Origin: an uncultured Chloroflexota bacterium
GTDB taxonomy: Bacteria; Chloroflexota; Limnocylindria; Limnocylindrales; CSP1-4
Assembly (NCBI GenBank): GCA_903930745.1
Contig: CAIYZX010000357.1
Location: 1 to 11,030 of the forward strand
Direction of reading: 5' to 3'
Length of the DNA: 11,030 bases
Below the pieces are notes generated by a model. It made no database searches. It was given only the letters and a program-made list of their open reading frames with translations, and was not told the DNA's origin. Positions 1 to 6,263 of the stretch are shown piece after piece (positions within the stretch are counted from its first letter, which is position 1; each line of letters starts with the position of its first letter). The position numbers and the translations under genes were made by a program.

Positions 1-1
1 G

Positions 2-679
2 AAGATCCGCGCGGCCGCGGGCGCCAACGAGGGCGACCTGATCCTGGTGGTCGCGGACCACGGCGAGACCGCGAACGAGGTCCTGGGCCGGCTGCGCAAC
101 GAGATCGGCGCGCGCCTGTCCCTCGCGGACCCGGACGAGCTCGCCTACTGCTGGGTCCACCACTTCCCGATGTACCAGTGGGACGCCGAGCACAACCGCT
201 GGGACGCAACCCACAACCCGTTCAGCGGCGTGGTCCCGGAGCACGAGGCGCTGCTCACCACCGCGTCCGGCGATCTCGGCGTCCGCACGCCGCAGGACCC
301 GGCCGGCAAGGCCAAGGCCATGCAGTACGACGTGGCGCTCAACGGCTGGGAGCTGGGTGGCGGCTCCGTCCGGATCTGGGACCCGCAGCTGCTCTCGCGC
401 AGCTTCGCGCTCCAGGGCTACACGGACGAGCAGATGCACGAGCGCTTCGGCGCCATCCTCGACGCCTTCGAGTACGGCGCCCCGCCGCACGGCGGCATCG
501 CGCTGGGTGTTGACCGCTGGGCCGCGCTGCTCAGCTACCAGACCAACATCCGCGAGGTCATGGCGTTCCCGAAGACCCAGTCCGGCTCCGACCTGATGCT
601 CGAGGCGCCGTCCGCGCCGGACGTCGAGCAGTACGAGGAGCTGGGTCTCCGGTTCGTGGGCCTGCCCGAGAGGAAGTAG
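2..679 (+). CDS. aspS: Aspartyl-tRNA synthetase, C-terminal part (5' end outside window)
   Basis: This class II synthetase charges tRNA-Asp with aspartate in the cytoplasm. Only the last 225 codons are present; the frame is open from base 2 and the gene begins upstream, so the first ATG/GTG inside the window is not the start. Visible are the end of the bacterial GAD insertion domain (GDLILVVADHGETANEVLG), the return to the catalytic core (HHFPMYQWD), the AspRS hallmark ELGGGSVRI, motif 3 (GGIALGVDRW) and the terminal AFPKTQSGSDLM segment. The GAD-type insertion argues for bacterial AspRS rather than AsnRS or LysRS. Compared with the common forms as I remember them, HHPF is HNPF here and GLDR is GVDR, conservative changes that keep the ATP-binding Arg. 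The anticodon domain is not visible, so whether it also charges tRNA-Asn cannot be judged. The next gene converges on it from the other strand. Confidence 0.96.
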   Translation, partial: KIRAAAGANEGDLILVVADHGETANEVLGRLRNEIGARLSLADPDELAYCWVHHFPMYQWDAEHNRWDATHNPFSGVVPEHEALLTTASGDLGVRTPQDPAGKAKAMQYDVALNGWELGGGSVRIWDPQLLSRSFALQGYTDEQMHERFGAILDAFEYGAPPHGGIALGVDRWAALLSYQTNIREVMAFPKTQSGSDLMLEAPSAPDVEQYEELGLRFVGLPERK

Positions 680-709
680 GGGAGCGGCCACCCGTCACCG
701 GGGGCTCCC
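680..709. terminator. Nested hairpin in the convergent gap, candidate bidirectional terminator
   Basis: An outer stem of GGGAGC (680-685) pairs with GCTCCC (704-709). An inner stem of CCCG (691-694) pairs with CGGG (699-702) around a 4-base loop. It begins one base after the aspS stop and ends 11 bases before the end of the opposing hydrolase gene. No T-tract follows on either strand, so intrinsic termination is not proven; position and symmetry are the main support. Confidence 0.4.
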
Positions 710-720
710 GCCGACGCCCG

Positions 721-1476
721 TCAGGGGACGGTCAGACCCGCCAGGAGCCGGATCGTGGCGGCTGCCACCGCGTGCTGCTGCTCTGCGCGTGGGATGGTGG
801 CCGGCGGATCGTTGGGCTGGCCCGTGTACCAGCCCATCTGCTCGTGGTTGCCGCCGGGGATCTCCTGGTAGACCGCGTCCGCAGGGACGCTGGCGCGCGC
901 CTCCGGGCCGGACATTCGAGGTGCGCCTGCGTCCAGCGAACCGTAGATGGACAGGACGCGGATCGGCGCGTCGTGCATGTCCGTGGCGCTGTAGGACGCC
1001 CAGAAGGCAAGTCCACGGATCACATCGCGGTGATCCGCGGCGTACTGGGCCGCCATGGAGCCGCCCAGCGAGTGGCCGGCCATCGCCCAGGTCTGCACCT
1101 CAGGGTGCGCGGCGATCACGCCGTCCGCAGCGCCGATGCCGAAGACCGCGAGGTTGAACGGCATGGGCACGATCACCACGAGGTGGCCGTCGCCGGCGAT
1201 CTCCTGCGCGAGCGGACCGTAGGCGGCCGGCGGCACCTTGCCACCCGGGTAGACGATGAGCCCGGTGTCATACGCGCCATCGGCGGGGCCCCATTCCAGG
1301 CGGCCGTCCACCTGGGTGAACGTGACGTCCGCGGTGGAGGCGAGCGACGCGCCGGCCTCCGGCAGGAGCGGCTGCGGCTGGGTGTACCAGGTCCATGCGC
1401 CCGCGAGGACGGCGACGACGGCCAGGAGCGTGAGGCCAACGGTGCGGCGGCGGGGGCGGTGCAGGCGCGGGCTCAT
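721..1476 (-). CDS. Membrane-anchored alpha/beta hydrolase (Abhydrolase_5-like)
   Basis: This 251-residue protein has an Arg-rich N terminus followed by one hydrophobic helix at about residues 13-29 and no lipobox Cys, so it is probably anchored with its catalytic domain outside the cytoplasm. The fold is shown by LIVYPGG (about 73-79, oxyanion-side strand), the nucleophile elbow GHSLGG (Ser136), an acid in IYGSLD (Asp182) and a His in GGNHEQMGWY (His211), which gives a complete Ser-Asp-His triad. The PGG and NHEQ.GWY signatures resemble the 'alpha/beta hydrolase fold-5' group, whose substrates are mostly unknown; an esterase-like activity is inference. Its ATG overlaps the stop of the upstream nucleotidyltransferase (ATGA, 1473-1476), and AGGAGG lies 7 bases before it, so translation is probably coupled. 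The catalytic residues look intact. Confidence 0.85.
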   Translation of the reverse strand: MSPRLHRPRRRTVGLTLLAVVAVLAGAWTWYTQPQPLLPEAGASLASTADVTFTQVDGRLEWGPADGAYDTGLIVYPGGKVPPAAYGPLAQEIAGDGHLVVIVPMPFNLAVFGIGAADGVIAAHPEVQTWAMAGHSLGGSMAAQYAADHRDVIRGLAFWASYSATDMHDAPIRVLSIYGSLDAGAPRMSGPEARASVPADAVYQEIPGGNHEQMGWYTGQPNDPPATIPRAEQQHAVAAATIRLLAGLTVP

Positions 1477-2129
1477 CGTGCATCCTCCTGGTCAAGATCC
1501 TCGGCGACGGCCGCGCCCCACTCGGGGGCATCGGCGGGCTCCGGCGGTCCGTCGTACTCGGGCAGCGACGCCTGGGGCGTGCCGATGTCATGCGTGGTGC
1601 CGGGATCGCCGGTCTCCACGAGGGTGATGGGGACACCGCGGGCAGCGAGATCGGCGAGGACGTCGTCCGGCATGCGGTCCGGGGCGATGGCGCGGAGGGC
1701 GCCCAGCGCCGTCACGGGCACCAACGCCGGCCAGCCCGCCTCGCCGCGGTAGGCGGGGCGGAGCAGCGCGGAGCGGTCCTCGCCATGGGCGGCGATGAGC
1801 GAGGTGACCGTCTCGGCATCCACCCAGGCCATCCGGGCGGGCCACACGAGCGCCGCGGAGGTCTCGGCGACCAGCGCAAGGGCGGCCGCAAGCCCGTTGG
1901 CGATCTGTCCGGCCGGTCCCTGCTCCACGGGCGCCGGCGCCACCAGCGCGGCCTCCGTGTTGGCGAGGGCTGCGGCGACGGCACCATCGGGGTCGAAGGA
2001 GCAGACGACCACCGGCGTGGCTCCGCCGGCCCAGGCGACGTCGGTGAGACGGCGCGCGGCGGGCGTGCCGCTGGCATCCGCGAGCGAGGACGAGGGCTGG
2101 GCGGCGAGGATCACGGCGGCAACGGTCAT
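1473..2129 (-). CDS. Degenerate MobA/MocA-like nucleotidyltransferase domain protein
   Basis: This 218-residue, Ala-rich cytoplasmic protein follows the plan of MobA/MocA-type NTP transferases, which move a nucleotide onto molybdopterin or a similar acceptor. It starts VAAVILAA, has an acceptor segment around 97-110 (WPARMAWVDAETV), a GxxGxP-like segment (RGEAGWPAL, 128-136) and a family-like end (HDIGTP, 180-185). Key positions differ from the family: LAAG is LAAQ (residue 11) with no RMGxxK after it, the metal-binding Asp of the usual DMP is Arg99, and the final DxDTP-type Asp is Gly183. It may be inactive or use another chemistry. I place the start at ATG 2129: AGGAGGA sits 6 bases upstream, whereas a GTG at 2135 directly abuts that site. 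The last four bases overlap the hydrolase gene. No molybdenum-enzyme genes are nearby to suggest a substrate. Confidence 0.65.
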   Translation of the reverse strand: MTVAAVILAAQPSSSLADASGTPAARRLTDVAWAGGATPVVVCSFDPDGAVAAALANTEAALVAPAPVEQGPAGQIANGLAAALALVAETSAALVWPARMAWVDAETVTSLIAAHGEDRSALLRPAYRGEAGWPALVPVTALGALRAIAPDRMPDDVLADLAARGVPITLVETGDPGTTHDIGTPQASLPEYDGPPEPADAPEWGAAVAEDLDQEDAR

Positions 2130-2135
2130 GGGCAC

Positions 2136-2142
2136 TCCTCCT
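2136..2142 (-). promoter_or_regulatory. Shine-Dalgarno site deciding the nucleotidyltransferase start
   Basis: On the minus strand AGGAGGA is followed by GTGCCC and then ATG. The spacing to ATG 2129 is normal, while GTG 2135 has none, so the ATG is the better start. Confidence 0.7.
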
Positions 2143-2153
2143 GTGTGGCGGGG

Positions 2154-2159
2154 AGTGTA
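2154..2159 (-). promoter_or_regulatory. Possible -10 box for the nucleotidyltransferase-hydrolase pair
   Basis: TACACT on the minus strand lies between the kinase stop and the next start, 24 bases before ATG 2129. A transcript starting about 7 bases later would carry the AGGAGG site in a short leader. I see no good -35 element, and readthrough from the kinase gene is equally possible. Confidence 0.3.
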
Positions 2160-2168
2160 GCCGCGGTG

Positions 2169-5100
2169 TCAGGCGGGTGGCTGCACGCCCGCTACGGCAA
2201 GGCCATCCACGAGGGATCCGATCGCACGGTCAAGCTCGCCGAGGAGGGCCTCCATCTCCGGCTCGGGCGCCGCGCGCCGGATCGCCGTGCCGGCGTCGCC
2301 GGCCGCCCGCTCGATGGCGGTCAGGCCAAGGCCCTGGGCCACCTGCTCCAGCGTCCTCGCGAGGCGCGCGGCCCTCGTGGAGTCGCCCGTGAGGTACCGC
2401 GTGCGGATCGTGGTCGCATCGTGGGCGTGGGCGGTGGCGAACCCCGTGATCAGCATGACGTAGCTGTCCCGGGACTGGCGGCCGCCGCTCAGCCACGGGC
2501 GCGCGTCCACGCCGTCCATGGCCGCTATCGAGGCGAGGATGTCCACGCCATGGCCCTGTGCCACGGCATCCGCCGCAGGGTCCGGGCCGTTGGGATCTCC
2601 CGTTCCGGACGGCATTGGAGCGGCCGCCACGTACCCGGCACCCAGGAGCGCACGCATGGATGCGTCTGATGCCGATTCAGCGGCATGGCCGGTCCGCAGG
2701 GCTTCGGTGAGGGATCGTCCCCGGCGTACCGGCACCCATCGCTCCAGGGCGCCGTACAGGCGGTCCGGGTCGACGGGCTTGCCCAGGTGGTCGTTCATGC
2801 CCGCGTCGAGACACGCCCGCCGGTCCTCGTCAAACGCGTTCGCGGTCATGGCAACGATGGGGACATCGCGACGATCAGGGCGTCTCCGGATCTCCCGCGT
2901 GGCCGCGAGCCCGTCCATGATCGGCATCTGGACGTCCATCAGCACCATGTCGTACGCCCCGGAGAGCACGGCGTGGACGGCGGCCTGTCCATCCGTGACG
3001 ACGTCCACGTCCACCTCGGCCAGCCGGAGCAGCTCGCGAGCCACCTGCTGGTTCACGGCCGAGTCCTCGGCGAGGAGCACCCGGGCGCCCGGGCGGCGGG
3101 CCATCGCCGCGCGGGAGGCAAGGTCCCCAGCCTCGGCGGCAGGACTGCCGGTCCCGGCGGGCGCCGGGGCCATGAGGCCGAACGGGACGGTGAGCGGGAG
3201 GTCCACCATGAAGGCGCTGCCCTCGCCGGGCGTGGTCTCAACCGATAGGTGTCCACCCATGAGGTCCACGAGCAACCGCGTGATCGCGAGCCCCAGCCCC
3301 GTACCGCCGAAGCGGCGGGTGGTGGATGCATCCGCCTGCTCGAAGCTGCCAAAGAGCCGGGAGACGAGGTCTGGGGCGATGCCGATGCCGGAGTCGCGAA
3401 CGGTGAACCTGAGCCATGGGGAGGGCAGGCCGGGGGCGGGCGCCACGTGCACATCGACGCCGCCGTGCTCCGTGAACTTGATGGCATTCGAGGTGAGGTT
3501 CAGGAGGACCTGGGACAGGCGCAGTCCGTCCACGTGGACCGCCGCAGGCGTTCCGGGAGACACGGCGATGTCGAAGCGAAGGCCCTTGGCGGTGGCCCGG
3601 TCAGCAACGATCGAGCGGAGATGCTCAAGGATGTCGGCCAGCGCGACGTCGGCGGGTTCAAGCTGCAGCTTGCCGGCCTCGATCTTGGAGAGGTCCAGCA
3701 CGTCGTTGATGATCTGCATGAGGTGGTCCGCCGACTCGCCAACCTTGCCGAGGAGGTCGTCCTGGCGGTCGGTCACCACCTCGGAGCGGAGGAGGTGGGT
3801 GAGGCCGATGATCGCGTTCATTGGTGTCCGGATCTCGTGGCTCATGTTGGCGAGGAACGTGCTCTTGGCACGGCTTGCCGCCTCAGCGCTCTCCTTCGCC
3901 TCTGCGAGCGCAACCTCGGCGCGGCGGCGCATTGCGATGCGGTAGAGGTCCGTGGCGATGAGCGTCAGGGTGTCCGCGTCCTCGTCGTCATACGGCAGCT
4001 CCTTGTTGCCCACGCCCACCAGGACGCGGACGTTGGGGCCCTCGATCACGGGCACGCCGAGGTGCCGTGTCATGGGGATGTGGCCGTCGGGGACGCCTCG
4101 CCGGCCCGGGGTGGTGGGCCAGTCGTTGTGGATGATTGGCCGCCGCTGGCGGAACGTGTCGGCCCAGACGCCTGCGTCGCGGATCGGGTAGTGCGTGTTG
4201 AAGCCCGCCTCGCACTGCGCAAGCGTGTCCCGTGACCACGTCACGAGCTCGATGGTCTCCTGGTCGTCGTTGACGAAGTGGATGTAGCCGATCTTGCTCC
4301 CCGTCAGGCGCACGCCCTCCTCGAGGCCCTGGCGGAGGAGCGTCTTCTCGTCCAGGAGATCCGCCCGCTGGGAGAGGTCGAACATCGCGCGAAGGCGCAT
4401 GTCGGACAGCATCAGGCGCCGGTTGGCGGTCGCCACCTCGCCGGCCCGGACCTCGACCATCTCCTCCAGGTGGCGGCGGTGGTACTCGAGCTCAAGCTCG
4501 GCACGCTTGCGGTCCGTGATGTCCACGGCCACTGCGAGCACGCGACGCTCTCCGCCAAGCTCAAGCGGTTCGAGGATCACGTACTCCCAGACGTCGCCGC
4601 CGTCCAGGCCAACGTTGCGCCACTCGGCCTCCTGCCGCCCCTCCTGGGCGGCCCTGCGGATCAGCGCGAGGGCGGCCTCCGTGTCGTGGGGAGGCCCTGC
4701 CCGCCAGAGCCGGGCATGGTTGAGCTCGGCGAGCGTCGTGACGCCCGCACGCTCAAGGCTGCGGGCGTTCGCCTCCACGATGGCACCCGATTCGACATCG
4801 TGGACGTGGACGGAGACGGCAGCCGTCTCGAAGAGCGCCCGGTAGCGGTCCTTGCTGGCGGCCAGCTGCTCCCGCGCCTCGTGGGCCTCGGTGACATCCT
4901 GGGTGACGCCCACGATGCGGTCCACGGTCCCGTCGTCCGACCGCTGGAGGCGGGCCCGGACGTGGATCCTGCGAACGCCGTCCGGGCGCCGGATCCGGAA
5001 CTCGCTGTCCACGATGTCCTGGGCGGCCACGGTGGCCCAGGCGGCATGGACGATGGGAAGATCCTCCGGCAGGACGATGCCGGCAAGGGCCTCGTCCATG

Positions 5101-6047
5101 TCCTGCGGCGGCTCCGTCCAGCCGAACAGGCGGAGCGCCTCCGGGCTGACCTGGCGAACCTGGTGGTCCGACGCGAGCGTCCAGCTGCCCAGGGAACCGA
5201 TCTCCTCGGCCTCCTCGAGGAGCGCTTCACGATCGCGAAGCGATCTCGCCGCCGCAAGCTCCCCGGTGATGTCGCGCCATACCGCCACGTCGTAGACGCG
5301 GCCCTGGAGGCGGATGGGCCGGACGCTGATCGCGACGTCGATGATGGTTCCGTCCTTGCGGCGCTGCTGCGTCTGGAACCGGTGGTTGCCGGCCTCGTCC
5401 AGGGCTGTCCGGTTGCCCTCGAGGTCAACGGCGGGCCCGGCGACATCGACGTCGCACACGCTCAGGCTGGTGAGCTCGTCGTGGGCGTAGCCCAGCATCT
5501 GGCAGGCGGCGTCGTTGACCTGTACGAAGCGCCCATCGGCATCCGCGAGGACGATCGCCTCGGCGGACTGCGCCACGATCGCCTCGAACATCTCCTCCTG
5601 CTCCGCCAGGATCTCGGCAGCCCGGTGGACGGCCGTCTGATCGCGGGCGATCCCAAGGACGCCAACGAGCGATCCGTCCGGGGCGTGGATGGTCTGCTTG
5701 TGGATCTCCGCGTACATGCGCGAGCCGTCCGCAAGCCCGATCCACTCGTGCGTGACGACCGGTTCCGCGCTCGCAATGGCGGCGCAGTCACCGGCGCGGA
5801 AGGAATCCGCGGTGGTCCGGTCGAAGAAGTCGTGGTCCGTGTGGCCGAGGATCTCGGCCTCTGGCCGCCCCAAGTAGCGCTCGAGGGCTGCGTTGCACCC
5901 CATGTAGCGCCCCGTCTCGTCCTTGAGGAACACGATGTCCGGGAGCGATCGCAGGATGGCGCGCATGCGTACGGCCTCGTCCTGGGCCACGGAGGAGGCG
6001 AGCTGGGGCGCGGCGCGGTCGGCTTGGTTCCTGTCGGCGAGCGTCAT
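2169..6047 (-). CDS. Hybrid sensor histidine kinase (4 PAS, GAF, HisKA, HATPase, REC, altered HPt)
   Basis: This 1292-residue protein has no membrane segment and is probably a cytosolic sensor. Domains in order: PAS about 29-140, 153-262, 275-388 and 402-512; coiled coil 513-548; GAF 555-706; HisKA with SHEIRTP (His737 is the autophosphorylation site); HATPase with N box (Asn854), G1 DSGIGI (Asp885) and G2 GGTGLGL (914-920); REC about 988-1106 with acidic pair Glu994/Asp995, phospho-acceptor Asp1038, Thr1068 and Lys1090. The last 100 residues resemble an HPt domain, but the usual AHTLKG motif reads ARTLEQ, so the His is Arg1231. Kinase and receiver look intact. I chose ATG 6047 over a long antisense extension across typA; ATG 5966 (MRAILRSLPD), at the first PAS domain, has a GAGG at reasonable spacing and is an alternative. 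The signal sensed and the downstream partner are unknown. Confidence 0.93.
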   Translation of the reverse strand: MTLADRNQADRAAPQLASSVAQDEAVRMRAILRSLPDIVFLKDETGRYMGCNAALERYLGRPEAEILGHTDHDFFDRTTADSFRAGDCAAIASAEPVVTHEWIGLADGSRMYAEIHKQTIHAPDGSLVGVLGIARDQTAVHRAAEILAEQEEMFEAIVAQSAEAIVLADADGRFVQVNDAACQMLGYAHDELTSLSVCDVDVAGPAVDLEGNRTALDEAGNHRFQTQQRRKDGTIIDVAISVRPIRLQGRVYDVAVWRDITGELAAARSLRDREALLEEAEEIGSLGSWTLASDHQVRQVSPEALRLFGWTEPPQDMDEALAGIVLPEDLPIVHAAWATVAAQDIVDSEFRIRRPDGVRRIHVRARLQRSDDGTVDRIVGVTQDVTEAHEAREQLAASKDRYRALFETAAVSVHVHDVESGAIVEANARSLERAGVTTLAELNHARLWRAGPPHDTEAALALIRRAAQEGRQEAEWRNVGLDGGDVWEYVILEPLELGGERRVLAVAVDITDRKRAELELEYHRRHLEEMVEVRAGEVATANRRLMLSDMRLRAMFDLSQRADLLDEKTLLRQGLEEGVRLTGSKIGYIHFVNDDQETIELVTWSRDTLAQCEAGFNTHYPIRDAGVWADTFRQRRPIIHNDWPTTPGRRGVPDGHIPMTRHLGVPVIEGPNVRVLVGVGNKELPYDDEDADTLTLIATDLYRIAMRRRAEVALAEAKESAEAASRAKSTFLANMSHEIRTPMNAIIGLTHLLRSEVVTDRQDDLLGKVGESADHLMQIINDVLDLSKIEAGKLQLEPADVALADILEHLRSIVADRATAKGLRFDIAVSPGTPAAVHVDGLRLSQVLLNLTSNAIKFTEHGGVDVHVAPAPGLPSPWLRFTVRDSGIGIAPDLVSRLFGSFEQADASTTRRFGGTGLGLAITRLLVDLMGGHLSVETTPGEGSAFMVDLPLTVPFGLMAPAPAGTGSPAAEAGDLASRAAMARRPGARVLLAEDSAVNQQVARELLRLAEVDVDVVTDGQAAVHAVLSGAYDMVLMDVQMPIMDGLAATREIRRRPDRRDVPIVAMTANAFDEDRRACLDAGMNDHLGKPVDPDRLYGALERWVPVRRGRSLTEALRTGHAAESASDASMRALLGAGYVAAAPMPSGTGDPNGPDPAADAVAQGHGVDILASIAAMDGVDARPWLSGGRQSRDSYVMLITGFATAHAHDATTIRTRYLTGDSTRAARLARTLEQVAQGLGLTAIERAAGDAGTAIRRAAPEPEMEALLGELDRAIGSLVDGLAVAGVQPPA

Positions 6048-6263
6048 GGTCTCGTGCGCACTGCCGGCGTCCGCGACCGCGGCCGCCCGGCACCAGCAGT
6101 GTGGGCGGGGTGCGCCGTTCCGGCGATGGGCCACATGGACCAGCGACAGGTCCCTGCAGGGCGCCCCTAACCCCCCATTCAGGGGGTCCCCGCCATGACC
6201 GAGCGCCCCATCGGCGGAGGATGGCCCTCGAATCGGCCGCATGTGCGACACTCTGCGACGCCC
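6048..6263. promoter_or_regulatory. Divergent intergenic region between kinase and typA
   Basis: This 216-base region should hold the promoters of two divergent genes. I see no convincing -35/-10 pair for the kinase. For typA, GACACT (6247-6252) ends 11 bases before ATG 6264 and is only a weak match to TANNNT. Inverted repeats cluster at 6152-6187. An in-frame ATG at 6195 would extend TypA by 23 residues. Confidence 0.5.
6152..6187. repeat. Cluster of short inverted repeats upstream of typA
   Basis: A perfect 10-base palindrome CCCTGCAGGG (6152-6161) overlaps GGGCGCCC (6159-6166). A hairpin ACCCCC/GGGGGT (6170-6175 with 6182-6187, 6-base loop CATTCA) follows. They could be operators or a structured typA leader. 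In GC-rich DNA some of this arises by chance. Confidence 0.4.

Noticed and set aside
47..679. Taking GTG at 47 as the start of the first gene
   Set aside because: AspRS sequence continues in frame upstream to base 2, so the gene is cut by the window edge.
772..1752. 326-codon plus-strand open frame opposite the hydrolase and nucleotidyltransferase
   Set aside because: The minus strand carries a full catalytic triad and good ribosome binding sites, while this frame is Arg/Gly/Ala-rich with no motif.
4278..6170. 630-codon plus-strand open frame inside the kinase gene
   Set aside because: It is antisense to clear PAS, GAF and kinase coding sequence, has no domain of its own, and shows the composition of a mirror frame.
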